Of a stretch of DNA of 64,000 nt, positions 8,815 to 18,052 are shown one piece after another. The stretch comes from an uncultured Bacteroidia bacterium. Its GTDB lineage: Bacteria > Bacteroidota > Bacteroidia > Bacteroidales > ML635J-15. The stretch is from NCBI GenBank assembly GCA_902776565.1, contig CACYQN010000009.1, positions 135,128 to 199,127 of the forward strand, read 5' to 3'. Position 1 is the stretch's first letter, and every line of letters begins with the position of its first letter. A program made the position numbers and the translations under genes. The notes under the pieces are model-generated. The model searched no databases, was not told the origin of the DNA, and was given only the letters and a program-made list of their open reading frames with translations.

Positions 8815-9183
8815 ATGAAAGTACTAGTAGAAGCAACGGGAAAAACACCACACATATACGAGGAAAACGGTGACCTCTGCGTATGGGGTGTCATCATACC
8901 GGAAAATCCAACGGAAATATTTGCAAAGTTAAACAACATAGTATCAACAAAATACGCAGAGAACCGCAACCTCAGAATTCACTTTTCGCTGGGTTATTTC
9001 AACACGAGTTCCGCTAAATTCCTGTACAATTTTTTCAAGAAACTCAAAGGTAACGAAGGAATTACAATCGTATGGCACTACGAAGCCGATGACGAGGACA
9101 TTCTTGACAGCGGTAAGGAATTTGAAGAAATTTCAGGGCTAAAGTTCGAATACTCAAACACTTTGCTTGTAGTTGCAAAATAG
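8815..9183 (+). CDS. SiaC-like regulatory phosphoprotein (DUF1987)
   Basis: 122 residues. 'GYFNTSSAKFLYNFFKKLKG' at about 60-80 is the conserved DUF1987/SiaC motif; the Thr in NTSS is the residue phosphorylated by SiaB in Pseudomonas. The N-terminal 'TPHIYEENGDLCVWGVIIPENP' is also typical. The pair siaB-siaC is the core of a partner switch. The output protein is unknown here; the co-transcribed LOG and dGTPase-like genes are candidates (inference). A terminator follows at 9264. Confidence 0.8.
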   Translation: MKVLVEATGKTPHIYEENGDLCVWGVIIPENPTEIFAKLNNIVSTKYAENRNLRIHFSLGYFNTSSAKFLYNFFKKLKGNEGITIVWHYEADDEDILDSGKEFEEISGLKFEYSNTLLVVAK

Positions 9184-9263
9184 ATAAAACATGATTTGCC
9201 CACCAAAGGACGGATTTGCCTCATCCTTAATTATCGTATTTTCCTCATTATGAAGAATTAACA

Positions 9264-9292
9264 AAAAAAGGATGCGAGATGCATTCTTTTTT
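9264..9292 (+). terminator. intrinsic terminator of the siaC operon (bidirectional with lpdA)
   Basis: An 11-12 bp stem AAAAAGGATGC/GCATTCTTTTT (one G-T pair) with loop GAGAT runs into T residues. The A-run on the other side lets it also serve lpdA, which converges from the right. Confidence 0.75.
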
Positions 9293-9311
9293 ATCTCCGT
9301 TAAGCTATATG

Positions 9312-10703
9312 CTAAATGTGAATCACTTCATTGTGTGCGGCGGCGGCTGCTTCCATAACGGCTTCCGATAGGCTCGGATGTGGATGTATGGTCTTAATGA
9401 GTTGCTTTGCCTTGCCGTTCAACTTCTTGAATGCCGACATTTCGGCTATCATTTCTGCTATATTGTCGCCAATGAAGTGTGCTCCAAGCAGTTCGTCGCT
9501 GTTTGCATCGAAGAGCAGTTTCACAAAACCGTCCCTATTGCCTGCAGCCATAGCCTTGCCTGATGCGGTAAACGGGAACTTGCCGACCTTGTATTCGATG
9601 CCCTTGTCCTGCAGTTGCTTTTCGGTAAAGCCAACCGATGCGACTTCTGGAGTCGTGTAAACGCACGACGGAATATAGTCGTAATCAATCTTTTCGACAT
9701 CGAGACCTGCAATCTTTTCAACACAGCAGATACCTTCAGCCGATGCGACATGCGCCAATGCCGGTCCGTGAACGATGTCACCTATTGCATAAACACCTTC
9801 GCAGGATGTGCGGTAGTAATCGTCAACAACAACCTTGCCGCGCTCAGTTGCTATGCCAAGTTCTTCGAGACCAAGGTTTTCGATATTGGTAACAACACCA
9901 ACAGCCGAAAGAACCTTTTCGCATTCGATTGAGTTTTCGCCCTTCTTGTCGGTGTATTTAACCAAGCACTTACCATCCTTAACTTCAACGCTCTGAACAG
10001 CAGTGCCAGTCATAACCTTTATGCCCATCTTCTTGAACGAGCGTGCCAGTTGCTTCGAAACTTCTTCGTCCTCAAGCGGAACTATTTCGGGAAGGAATTC
10101 GATGATTGTTACTTGGCAACCCATTGAATGATAGAAGAATGCCAATTCGGAACCTATTGCGCCTGAACCTACGACCACCATCGATTCTGGAAGCTTTGGT
10201 AAGGTGAGAGCCTCGCGGTATCCGATGATGTTTACGCCGTCCTGCGGAATGTTTGGCATAACCTTAGAACGAGCGCCAGTTGCAAGGATTATGTGGTTGG
10301 CGGTAAGATTTTCAACGCTACCATCTTCCTTTGTTACAGCAAGTTTGTGAGCCTCAACGAGTTTTCCTGTTCCGTTGATAACGGTGATGTTGTTCTTCTT
10401 GAAAAGGAACTCAATGCCCTTGCTCATTCCTGCAGCCACTTCGCGGCTACGAGCGATAACCTTCTCGAAGTTTGGCTTTGCAGTGCCTTCAAGTTCGATG
10501 CCGTAGTTTTCGCTGTGCTTCATATAGTTGTAAACCTGTGCCGACTTCAGCAAGGCCTTTGTAGGAATGCAACCCCAGTTGAGGCAGATTCCACCAAGCT
10601 GTGCACGTTCAACAACTGCAACCTTCATTCCGAGCTGTGATGCCCTTATGGCAGCTACATATCCGCCAGGACCGCTGCCCAATACTATAAGATCAAAATC
10701 CAT
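9312..10703 (-). CDS. lpdA: dihydrolipoyl dehydrogenase
   Basis: 463 residues. FAD-binding 'GSGPGGYVAAIRASQLG' is at the N-terminus and the redox disulfide in 'GGICLNWGCIPTKALL' at about 39-54. NAD-binding 'VVGSGAIGSELAFFYHSMG' is near 180, the second FAD motif 'YAIGDI' near 310, and the interface His-Glu region 'HPHPSLSEAVMEAA' at the end. The E3 enzyme reoxidises lipoamide of 2-oxoacid dehydrogenase or glycine-cleavage complexes. No E1, E2 or gcv gene is adjacent, so it is a stand-alone unit here with its own promoter. Confidence 0.95.
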   Translation of the reverse strand: MDFDLIVLGSGPGGYVAAIRASQLGMKVAVVERAQLGGICLNWGCIPTKALLKSAQVYNYMKHSENYGIELEGTAKPNFEKVIARSREVAAGMSKGIEFLFKKNNITVINGTGKLVEAHKLAVTKEDGSVENLTANHIILATGARSKVMPNIPQDGVNIIGYREALTLPKLPESMVVVGSGAIGSELAFFYHSMGCQVTIIEFLPEIVPLEDEEVSKQLARSFKKMGIKVMTGTAVQSVEVKDGKCLVKYTDKKGENSIECEKVLSAVGVVTNIENLGLEELGIATERGKVVVDDYYRTSCEGVYAIGDIVHGPALAHVASAEGICCVEKIAGLDVEKIDYDYIPSCVYTTPEVASVGFTEKQLQDKGIEYKVGKFPFTASGKAMAAGNRDGFVKLLFDANSDELLGAHFIGDNIAEMIAEMSAFKKLNGKAKQLIKTIHPHPSLSEAVMEAAAAAHNEVIHI

Positions 10704-10729
10704 ATCGTGTACTAGTTAAATTTGTTGTG

Positions 10730-10737
10730 CAAAGGTA
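10730..10737 (-). promoter_or_regulatory. -7 box of lpdA
   Basis: The minus strand reads TACCTTTG, a perfect TAnnTTTG, 27 bases before the lpdA ATG. Confidence 0.6.
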
Positions 10738-10796
10738 TCACTTTTTTTGAAAGACTGGTGAAAATTATAAGGTTGTTTTTCAAATCAAAAAAAAGG

Positions 10797-10828
10797 TTTG
10801 CCAGAATGGACTTTTTTTACTAAGTTTG
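10797..10828 (+). promoter_or_regulatory. promoter of the helical-repeat gene
   Basis: TTTG at 10797-10800 and TAAGTTTG at 10821-10828 are separated by 20 bases. This is the best two-box Bacteroidetes promoter in the window, with a start site expected near 10835. Confidence 0.7.
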
Positions 10829-10855
10829 CAATCCGTACAATAAATTGTTGTTGCT

Positions 10856-11392
10856 ATGACAGATTTGTCGAAACTGAATAAGGAACAGAAAAAGATAATT
10901 GCAGACTTGCATAGTCCCGACGAGGAAATAATTGTCGATACCCTGTACAGGATTCGTGAGGTTGGCGACGAATATTGCATCAATCCAATGATAGAGGTCT
11001 TCTTTACGACTCCTTTTGCAAATGTACGCACAGAGATTGGCCGTGTTTTCCTCGACCTCAAGAGCGCAAAGGTATCAAAACAAATTCTTGAAAGCCTTTC
11101 GGGATATATGAACCACGAACTTATTGGCGAGTTTATCTCCAATTTGTGGCAATCATCTGTTGTGTTTGACGATGTTACGCCCTTTGTTGAAAAGTTTGTG
11201 GATGCCGACGAAATGCTTGCTCTGGACTGTCTTTCACTAGTGGAAAACAATCTTGGAAACATATCGGGAGATTCGCTTGCTCGTAGCCGTGAAATTGTGA
11301 GAAGCAACTACAGTTCGTTCAACGGCATGAAAAAACAACTCGCCGAAGACTTGATTTCGATTCTCGAAAGCCGCAGCGAGTTTGATATGTAA
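10856..11392 (+). CDS. small all-helical (HEAT-like) protein of unknown function
   Basis: 178 residues, no signal peptide, no membrane segment. The pattern of paired amphipathic helices with acidic turns ('SPDEEIIVDTLYRIREVGDEYCINPMIEVF', 'ANVRTEIGRVFLDLKSAKVSKQILESL') suggests two to four HEAT-type repeats, usually protein-binding. I know no specific name for it; related small HEAT-like proteins occur in Bacteroidales. It stands alone between lpdA, which diverges from it, and the converging phosphomutase gene. Coding status rests on the clean frame and the strong promoter. Confidence 0.65.
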   Translation: MTDLSKLNKEQKKIIADLHSPDEEIIVDTLYRIREVGDEYCINPMIEVFFTTPFANVRTEIGRVFLDLKSAKVSKQILESLSGYMNHELIGEFISNLWQSSVVFDDVTPFVEKFVDADEMLALDCLSLVENNLGNISGDSLARSREIVRSNYSSFNGMKKQLAEDLISILESRSEFDM

Positions 11393-11403
11393 TGGATTAG
11401 CTC

Positions 11404-12747
11404 CTACTTTACGCTTTCCACAATCTTCTCAACCTGAGACTTTATGCTCTCAAGCAATTCCGTTGATTTCGCCTCGCACAAAAAGCGCAGATAAGGTTCT
11501 GTATTTGAAGGGCGTATGTTAAGCCACCAGTCCTTGTACTCCATACGGTAGCCATCGAAATCGTAGAACGCCTCGGGTTCTGCCTGAGCACGGAAATGCT
11601 CCACAACCAAATCCATAGCCTTCTGCTTCTCATTAACCTGGAAATTGATTTCGCCAGAATTTTCGTAGTGGCTGATGTTTGAAATCAACTGAGAAACCGA
11701 TATGCCTTGCTTCTTCATCTTTGCAACAATACGCAAAATCAACAGGCTGGCGAGAATGCCCGAATCGGAATAGTAAAAGTCGCGGAAATAATAGTGACCT
11801 GCCAACTCTCCGCCGAAAATACCGTCAACTTCGCGAAGTTTCTTCGCTGCATACGCACGACCGACACGCCACATCACCATCTCGCTGCCGAATTTTGCAA
11901 CATACTCTCCCACAGCCTTCGAGGTGCGAATATCCTGATAAACCTTGCCCTTCAAGCCTTTTTCCTCAAGGAAATAATGGCAAAGGACGGCAATCATAAG
12001 GTCGGGCGATACAAAATTGGTATTCTCGTCAACAAACATCACACGGTCGGCATCGCCGTCGTAAATCACACCAATGTCGGACTTGTGCTCGCGCACGTGT
12101 TGCTGCAGCATCACGCGGTTTTCGGGCATAAGCGGATTTCCCTCGTGATTTGGGAAAGTACCGTCAAGTTCGTCACAGATATACATAGCATTGTCGCCCA
12201 GCAACTTCTTGATAAACAACGCCGACATTCCATTGCTACAGTCAACGCTTACCTTCAGGTTTGAAATGTCGGGAACATACTGGCGCATAAAGTCAAGATA
12301 CTTGTCATACACCTCATAATCAATGACTTTACCCTTGTTTTTCACAGGCTTGACATCGCCTTCCATCACAAGTTTCTCAACCGTCGAAAGCCCGTCGTCG
12401 TAACCTACAGGAGTTGCATCCTTGCCCGAAACCTTCAGCCCGTTGTGCGAAGCCGGATTGTGCGAAGCCGTAATCATCACCGATGCATCGAAACCGAATT
12501 TCGCCGTTGACCAGTAAACCAACGGAGTGGTGCATATACCTACATTATATACATCAACGCCAGCATCGGTAATTCCTTTTGACAGGTATTCAAAAATTTC
12601 AGGCGACGACACTCGCACATCCCTACCGACAAGGACTTTGTCGCATTTCATAATCTGCGGAAGGAAAAATCCGATTTTGTAAACATCTTCCTTTGTGAAA
12701 TCCACGCCATAAACACCCCTAATATCGTATGCCTTAAATGCTTTCAT
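11404..12747 (-). CDS. manB: phosphomannomutase/phosphoglucomutase
   Basis: 447 residues of the alpha-D-phosphohexomutase family. Catalytic phosphoserine loop 'TASHNPASHNGLK' is near 93, metal loop 'DGDADR' near 230, sugar-binding 'GGELAGHYYFRD' near 312, and phosphate-binding 'RPSNTEPYLR' near 417. The enzyme interconverts hexose 6- and 1-phosphates for nucleotide-sugar synthesis. Mannose versus glucose preference cannot be told with certainty; the GGELAGHY version fits dual-specificity PMM/PGM. It is the third gene of aat-tilS-manB, 17 bases after tilS. Confidence 0.9.
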   Translation of the reverse strand: MKAFKAYDIRGVYGVDFTKEDVYKIGFFLPQIMKCDKVLVGRDVRVSSPEIFEYLSKGITDAGVDVYNVGICTTPLVYWSTAKFGFDASVMITASHNPASHNGLKVSGKDATPVGYDDGLSTVEKLVMEGDVKPVKNKGKVIDYEVYDKYLDFMRQYVPDISNLKVSVDCSNGMSALFIKKLLGDNAMYICDELDGTFPNHEGNPLMPENRVMLQQHVREHKSDIGVIYDGDADRVMFVDENTNFVSPDLMIAVLCHYFLEEKGLKGKVYQDIRTSKAVGEYVAKFGSEMVMWRVGRAYAAKKLREVDGIFGGELAGHYYFRDFYYSDSGILASLLILRIVAKMKKQGISVSQLISNISHYENSGEINFQVNEKQKAMDLVVEHFRAQAEPEAFYDFDGYRMEYKDWWLNIRPSNTEPYLRFLCEAKSTELLESIKSQVEKIVESVK

Positions 12748-12764
12748 AATATTCCTCCAATAAT

Positions 12765-14087
12765 CTACTGTTTGTTTTTCAACACATAAACCTCTTTTGT
12801 ATCCTTGTCAAACTTAAACCTCTCATCAATACGCATACCAACCACCCACACAATTTTTCCGTCGGACTCAAGTATGCGGACATTCGATTTTTCCGCCTGC
12901 GACAATTTTTCATCCTTGAAGAAGTCGCTCAGCTTACGCATCCCCTTCATTCCCAACGGCATAAACTTGTCGCCAAAATTCCATTTGCGCAATGTAAGCG
13001 GAAATTTCAACTTCTTGACATCAATGTATGCAACCTGCGGATTCTTGTCAAACACGAAATCGTCGTCGCAATAGGCAAACGAAATTTCAAAACCATATTT
13101 TTTCAGTTCGCCGATAGCATTGACAGTCACTACCGATTCATCATTTTCGCCGACCGATTTCTGCACCTCGATATATTCACGGTTGCGAACTATTTCCACA
13201 CCGTCCATTTCACACTTGCGACCTGTCTGCGCCTCAAGCAGGCACACCGATTCACTTGCCAACGGCTTAGGAACACCCTCGCCTATCAGCATTTCGAAAA
13301 GCACGGTCGAAGGTGCCGCAGTCTGCATAATTTTCGCAACATCAATCCGCAGCAAACCATTGCTACTCGACATTGCCGCCTCCTTAGCCCTACGCACATA
13401 ATCGTTCATAATTCTCTCCGTTTCAGCAAAATACGAAACGGATTTCAAGATATTTTCCTTTGCGGCAACATTTATCTCCTCAAGCAACGGAATCACCAGA
13501 TGGCGAACCTTGTTGCGTGCATATTTGGTAGTAGCATTTGTCGAATCGTTGTGAAACGGAATGTTGTCTTCCGTAGAAATCTGCACTATGTCGGCCCTCG
13601 AAACCTCAATAAGCGGACGGAAAAGTTTGCCTGCCAGCGGTTTCATCCCCGAAACACCACGGATTCCAGTACCACGCGCAAAATTGAGGATTGCAGTTTC
13701 AACCTGGTCGTCGGAATTATGGGCGAGCGCTATGTACGAACAATTTTCCTTCTCGGCAAGTTCGTAGAACCAGTCGTAGCGCAACTTCCGTGCAGCCATC
13801 TGGATTGACAGCCCTGTTTCGTCGGCAAACTTGTGAGTATCAAACGTATTGACAAAGCAAGGAATGTACATCTTTTCGCACATTTCACGGACAAACTGTT
13901 CATCGCCGTCCGACTCGTCGCCACGCAACCTGAAATTGCAGTGAGCGACAACACATTCGTAATTCATTTCGTTCAACAAACTGAGCATAACCATCGAATC
14001 GATGCCACCGCTTACCGCACAAAGCAAACGTGTCCCCTTGGGAACTCCGTAACTCATAATCAACTCCTTAACCTTTGTCTTCTGCAT
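12765..14087 (-). CDS. tilS: tRNA(Ile)-lysidine synthase
   Basis: 440 residues. The ATP pyrophosphatase P-loop 'SGGIDSMVML' is near 26-35, with 'AHCNFRLRGDESDGDEQF' and 'ALAHNSDDQVETAILNFARGTG' following, and the TilS C-terminal domain at about 365-435. The enzyme converts the wobble cytidine of tRNA-Ile(CAU) to lysidine, so it is essential for AUA decoding. The start used here overlaps the end of aat by 20 bases; a second Met ten residues later would reduce the overlap but also cut a conserved N-terminal helix. Confidence 0.92.
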   Translation of the reverse strand: MQKTKVKELIMSYGVPKGTRLLCAVSGGIDSMVMLSLLNEMNYECVVAHCNFRLRGDESDGDEQFVREMCEKMYIPCFVNTFDTHKFADETGLSIQMAARKLRYDWFYELAEKENCSYIALAHNSDDQVETAILNFARGTGIRGVSGMKPLAGKLFRPLIEVSRADIVQISTEDNIPFHNDSTNATTKYARNKVRHLVIPLLEEINVAAKENILKSVSYFAETERIMNDYVRRAKEAAMSSSNGLLRIDVAKIMQTAAPSTVLFEMLIGEGVPKPLASESVCLLEAQTGRKCEMDGVEIVRNREYIEVQKSVGENDESVVTVNAIGELKKYGFEISFAYCDDDFVFDKNPQVAYIDVKKLKFPLTLRKWNFGDKFMPLGMKGMRKLSDFFKDEKLSQAEKSNVRILESDGKIVWVVGMRIDERFKFDKDTKEVYVLKNKQ

Positions 14088-14748
14088 ATTCTGTAAACGG
14101 AAAATCTCCGTGTTCCTTTAAAATTTTCAAATATTCAGTCCGTGGAATCTCCTCACCACCAAGACTTTCAAGCAAGTCCGTCTTCTGCTGGCAATCAATC
14201 ACAACCACACCGTTTTTCAGACAGAAATCCACAAGCGCACAAAATGCGACCTTCCCCGCATCAGTAACCTCGTGAAACATTGATTCTCCGCTAAATACCT
14301 TTCCGATAAAGTTTCCGTAAAGACCACCAACAAGCTTGCCATCCTGATAAGTTTCAAACGAATAGCCATACCCCCACTCGTGAAGTTTTGTGTAAGCCTT
14401 GATTATGCTTTCCGTAATCCAAGTCCCCTCCTGGTCGGGACGTTCAATCGAAGCACAACGGCGAATGACAGCCTCGAAATTTGTGTTAATCTTGACTGTA
14501 AAGTTTCTGCAGCTACGTCGCAACGACTTGGAAATGTGAGCCTTTTCGGGAAAAACAACGAATCGAGGGTCAAGCGAAAACCAGAGCAGTTCCATATCTT
14601 CGCACGGCCACGGAAAAATTCCCGAACAAAGCGCCAGAAGTACCCTGTCGGGCGAAAAATCGCCACCCACAGCGACAAGTCCGTCACTGTCGGCTTCGTT
14701 AGGGTCTGGAAACCAAAGGAAATCATCTGGAAGACGATACAATGCCAT
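14068..14748 (-). CDS. aat: leucyl/phenylalanyl-tRNA-protein transferase
   Basis: 226 residues, normal length. Motifs 'FPDPNEADSDGLVAVGGDFSPDRVLLAL', 'GIFPWPCEDMELLWFSLDPRFV', 'TWITESIIKAYTKLHEWGYGYSFE' and 'GGLYGNFIGKVFSGESMF' are those of Aat. Aat adds Leu or Phe to N-terminal Arg/Lys of proteins, marking them for ClpAPS degradation. The -7 box lies only 8 bases upstream of ATG, so the transcript should be leaderless or nearly so. First gene of the aat-tilS-manB operon. Confidence 0.95.
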   Translation of the reverse strand: MALYRLPDDFLWFPDPNEADSDGLVAVGGDFSPDRVLLALCSGIFPWPCEDMELLWFSLDPRFVVFPEKAHISKSLRRSCRNFTVKINTNFEAVIRRCASIERPDQEGTWITESIIKAYTKLHEWGYGYSFETYQDGKLVGGLYGNFIGKVFSGESMFHEVTDAGKVAFCALVDFCLKNGVVVIDCQQKTDLLESLGGEEIPRTEYLKILKEHGDFPFTEYAEDKG

Positions 14749-14755
14749 AGCGCGA

Positions 14756-14763
14756 CAAAGGTA
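14756..14763 (-). promoter_or_regulatory. -7 box of aat
   Basis: The minus strand reads TACCTTTG. The ATG begins 7 bases after the box, about where transcription should start, which implies a leaderless mRNA. Confidence 0.55.
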
Positions 14764-14817
14764 AGCAAAAAAAACAACTCGGCATATCCCTAAACCGCAA
14801 AGTCAAATCGAATATGA

Positions 14818-15036
14818 CACGTTTCTTTCATTTAGATAATGTTATTGTTTATAATACAAACTGTTAACATTATAACAAATCCGCTGGCTGAGCTTGTCGC
14901 GCCGCACTGAGCATGGTCGAAGGGAAGTCAAGGTGACGAAATGATATAATGCACAATAACCTTACCCTTCGACCCTTCGACAGGCTCAGGGAGCGAAAGT
15001 GGGTGGTGATTAGTTTTTCAATGAAAGTTCCATGTG
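14818..15036. repeat. MITE-like palindromic element, copy 1
   Basis: Most of the 436-base gap between aat and ppdK. The core (about 14878-14995) is closely matched, in reverse orientation, by 61361-61474. It contains GAGCATGGTCGAAGGG and its imperfect partner CCCTTCGACAGGCTC, which can fold into a long hairpin. Degenerate terminal inverted repeats sharing CTTTCATT lie at 14818-14835 and 15019-15036. CCCTTCGA is locally duplicated near 14965-14980. Confidence 0.7.
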
Positions 15037-15135
15037 AATACGGAGCAAAAACGCCCCTTATCGTCCTAATTACCAGACGAACAGCTTTTTTATCAACAAA
15101 ATGATGTTATATTAATAAGGTATGATTTTTTTTAT

Positions 15136-15143
15136 TAATTTTG
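15136..15143 (+). promoter_or_regulatory. -7 box of ppdK
   Basis: TAATTTTG, 42 bases before the ppdK ATG. The leader between is A+T-rich with no clear Shine-Dalgarno sequence. Confidence 0.6.
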
Positions 15144-15184
15144 CACCCGTTTTAAAGGAATTATAAATTTAAATTTACTGTTAG

Positions 15185-17914
15185 ATGAGTAAAGTAAAGT
15201 ATGTTTACACCTTTGGTGGAAAGACAGCCGAAGGTAAAGCCGACATGAAAAACTTGTTGGGCGGCAAAGGTGCCAACCTTGCCGAAATGTGTTTGCTGGG
15301 ACTTCCTGTTCCCGCTGGTTTGACAATCACAACCGAATGTTGTACAGCCTACTACGCAAACAACTGCAATCTCCCCGACACATTGATGGAAGATGTATGG
15401 GAAGGAATGAAGAATGTTGAAAACATCATGGGCATGAAATATGGCGACACCGAAAATCCTCTTTTGGTATCGTGCCGTTCCGGAGCTCGCAGCTCTATGC
15501 CTGGTATGATGGATACAGTATTGAATATAGGTTTGTGCTCGAAGACAATCCCTGGCCTCATTAAGAAGACTAACAACGAACGTTTCGTTTATGACTCATA
15601 TCGTCGTCTCATTATGATGTACGCCGACGTTGTTATGGAAAAGGCAGAAGGTATTGAACCTGCTGACGGCAAGGGAATCCGCAAGATTCTCGACGATATG
15701 CTCGACGAATTCAAGCACAACAAGGGCTACAAGTCTGATACAGAAATCACTGCCAACGAACTTAAACAACTTGCCGAAGAATTCAAGGCAAAGGTTAAGG
15801 AAGTTCTCGGAACCGAATTCCCGGATGACGCTCGCGCTCAGATGGAAGGCGGTATCAAGGCCGTTTTCAAGTCATGGAACGGAAAGAAGGCTATCTCCTA
15901 CCGTCGTATCGAAGGTATTCCGGACGACTGGGGTACAGCAGTAAACGTTCAGGCAATGGTATTCGGCAACATGGGTGACAACTCGGCTACAGGTGTTGCT
16001 TTCACCCGTAACCCAGCTACCGGCGACAACCAGTTCTACGGTGAATGGCTTATCAACGCCCAGGGCGAAGACGTAGTTGCAGGTATCCGCACCCCGAACC
16101 CACTGAACGACGACACAAAGAACGAACAGAACAAGCACATGAAGTCGATGCAGGAACTTATGCCGCAGACCTACAAGGAACTCTGCGACATCCGCAACAT
16201 CCTCGAAAAGAACTTCCACGATATGCTTGATATCGAATTCACTATCCAAGACGGAAAACTCTATATGCTCCAGTGCCGTGTTGGTAAGAGAACTGGTGTT
16301 GCTGCATTGACAATGGCTCTCGATATGCTCCACGAAGGTCTTATCGACGAGAAGGAAGTTGTAATGCGCCTCACTCCTGCTCAGCTCGACGAACTCCTCC
16401 ACCCGATTCTCGACGCTGCCGACGAAAAGAAGCACACAGTAATCGCTAAGGGTCTTCCCGCTGGTCCTGGTGGTGCAGTTGGAAAGATTGCCCTCACAAG
16501 CGAAAAGGCTATGCAGTACAACAAGGCAAAAGTTAAGAATATCCTCGTAAGAGAAGAAACCAACCCGGAAGATGTTGAAGGTATGCGTGCTGCCGACGGT
16601 ATCCTTACCGCTCGCGGTGGTATGACTTCACACGCTGCACTCGTTGCACGTGGCTGGGGTAAGTGCTGCATCGTAGGTTGCGAAGATGTTAAGATAGACT
16701 TCAAGAAGGGCGAAGTTCACATTGGCGACAAGACTTTCAAGGAAGGTGACACCTTGAGCCTCAACGGTTCGAAGGGTTGGGTTTACGCCGAAGAAGTAAA
16801 GATGATTGACGCTACCGAAAATCCTCTCTTCCAGGAATTCATGAAGCTCGTTGACAAATACAGAACTATGGGTGTTCGCACCAATGCCGACAATCCAGAA
16901 GATGCACAGAACGCTATCAACTTCGGTGCAGAAGGTATCGGTCTGTTCCGTATCGAGCACATGTTCTACGGAAAGAACAGCGAAAAGCCGTTGGAGAAGC
17001 TCCGTAACATGATTCTTTCGAACACAACTGCAGAACGCGTTGCTGCTCTCAACGAACTCGAACCTTACATCAAGGAAGCTGCAAAGGGCACATTGAAGGT
17101 TATGAATGGCAAGCCTTTGACATTCAGACTTATGGACCCGCCTCTGCACGAATTCGTTCCTCATACCGAAGAAAAGCAGCGCGAAGTTGCTAAGGAACGT
17201 GGTATGGATTTGGCAGAACTCAAGAGCCGTATCGAAGCATTGCACGAAGTTAACCCGATGATGGGTCTCCGTGGTGTCCGTCTTGGCATCGTTTACCCCG
17301 AAATCACCGAAACTCAGTTCCGCGCTTTGTTCGAAGCAACTGCAGAACTTATGAAGGAAGGTTTCGACCCGCATCTGGAAATCATGGTTCCATTGACAAT
17401 CAATGTTAAGGAATTGAAGCACCAGAAGGAAATCGCCAACAGAGTTAAGGCAGAAGTAGAAAAGAAGATGGGTGTAACAATCAACTACATGTACGGAACA
17501 ATGATTGAAATTCCGCGTGCTACATTGGTTGCCGACCAGATTGCAGAAGTTGCAGAATTCTTCTCATTCGGTACCAACGACCTCACCCAGATGACCTTAG
17601 GTTTCTCGCGTGACGACGTTAACGAAATCGTTCACACCTACGTTGACAACAAGATTATACCAGCCGACCCGTTCAACACATTGGATCAGGAAGGTGTTGG
17701 TCAACTTGTAAAGCTTGGTGTTGAAAGAGGCCGTTCAACTCGCGAAAAGCTGAAAGTTGGTGTTTGCGGCGAACACGGTGGTGACCCTGCATCAGTTGAA
17801 TTCTTCTACAAGGCTGGTATGACCTACGTATCATGCTCACCATTCAGAGTTCCTGTTGCTCGTCTTGCTGCTGCTCAGGCTGCAATCAAGAACTGCAAAT
17901 GCTCTTGCAAGTAA
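15185..17914 (+). CDS. ppdK: pyruvate, phosphate dikinase
   Basis: 909 residues, full length. N-terminal ATP-grasp domain ('GGKGANLAEM', 'SCRSGARSSMPGMMDTVLNIGL'); phosphohistidine swivel domain with 'GGMTSHAALVARGWGKCCIVG'; C-terminal PEP-binding barrel with 'GVCGEHGGDPASVEF' and the catalytic Cys in 'SCSPFRVPVARLAAAQA'. It interconverts pyruvate + ATP + Pi and PEP + AMP + PPi, a common glycolytic or anaplerotic step in anaerobic Bacteroidales. Codon use is more restricted than in the neighbours (repeated gaa, aag, ggt), consistent with high expression. It has its own promoter and terminator. Confidence 0.97.
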   Translation: MSKVKYVYTFGGKTAEGKADMKNLLGGKGANLAEMCLLGLPVPAGLTITTECCTAYYANNCNLPDTLMEDVWEGMKNVENIMGMKYGDTENPLLVSCRSGARSSMPGMMDTVLNIGLCSKTIPGLIKKTNNERFVYDSYRRLIMMYADVVMEKAEGIEPADGKGIRKILDDMLDEFKHNKGYKSDTEITANELKQLAEEFKAKVKEVLGTEFPDDARAQMEGGIKAVFKSWNGKKAISYRRIEGIPDDWGTAVNVQAMVFGNMGDNSATGVAFTRNPATGDNQFYGEWLINAQGEDVVAGIRTPNPLNDDTKNEQNKHMKSMQELMPQTYKELCDIRNILEKNFHDMLDIEFTIQDGKLYMLQCRVGKRTGVAALTMALDMLHEGLIDEKEVVMRLTPAQLDELLHPILDAADEKKHTVIAKGLPAGPGGAVGKIALTSEKAMQYNKAKVKNILVREETNPEDVEGMRAADGILTARGGMTSHAALVARGWGKCCIVGCEDVKIDFKKGEVHIGDKTFKEGDTLSLNGSKGWVYAEEVKMIDATENPLFQEFMKLVDKYRTMGVRTNADNPEDAQNAINFGAEGIGLFRIEHMFYGKNSEKPLEKLRNMILSNTTAERVAALNELEPYIKEAAKGTLKVMNGKPLTFRLMDPPLHEFVPHTEEKQREVAKERGMDLAELKSRIEALHEVNPMMGLRGVRLGIVYPEITETQFRALFEATAELMKEGFDPHLEIMVPLTINVKELKHQKEIANRVKAEVEKKMGVTINYMYGTMIEIPRATLVADQIAEVAEFFSFGTNDLTQMTLGFSRDDVNEIVHTYVDNKIIPADPFNTLDQEGVGQLVKLGVERGRSTREKLKVGVCGEHGGDPASVEFFYKAGMTYVSCSPFRVPVARLAAAQAAIKNCKCSCK

Positions 17915-17934
17915 TTAGATTTCATATCAATAAG

Positions 17935-17964
17935 AAAAAGGGAAGTTTCGGCTTCCCTTTTTTT
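17935..17964 (+). terminator. intrinsic terminator of ppdK
   Basis: Perfect 11-bp stem AAAAAGGGAAG/CTTCCCTTTTT with loop TTTCGG followed by T residues. It begins 20 bases after the ppdK stop. Confidence 0.9.
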
Positions 17965-18052
17965 GTGCTTTTATATCGCTATATTATTAATAGGTATATA
18001 CAAACAAACACCAGACATACATCTGATGCGAAAAAACTACAACAAACAAGAA

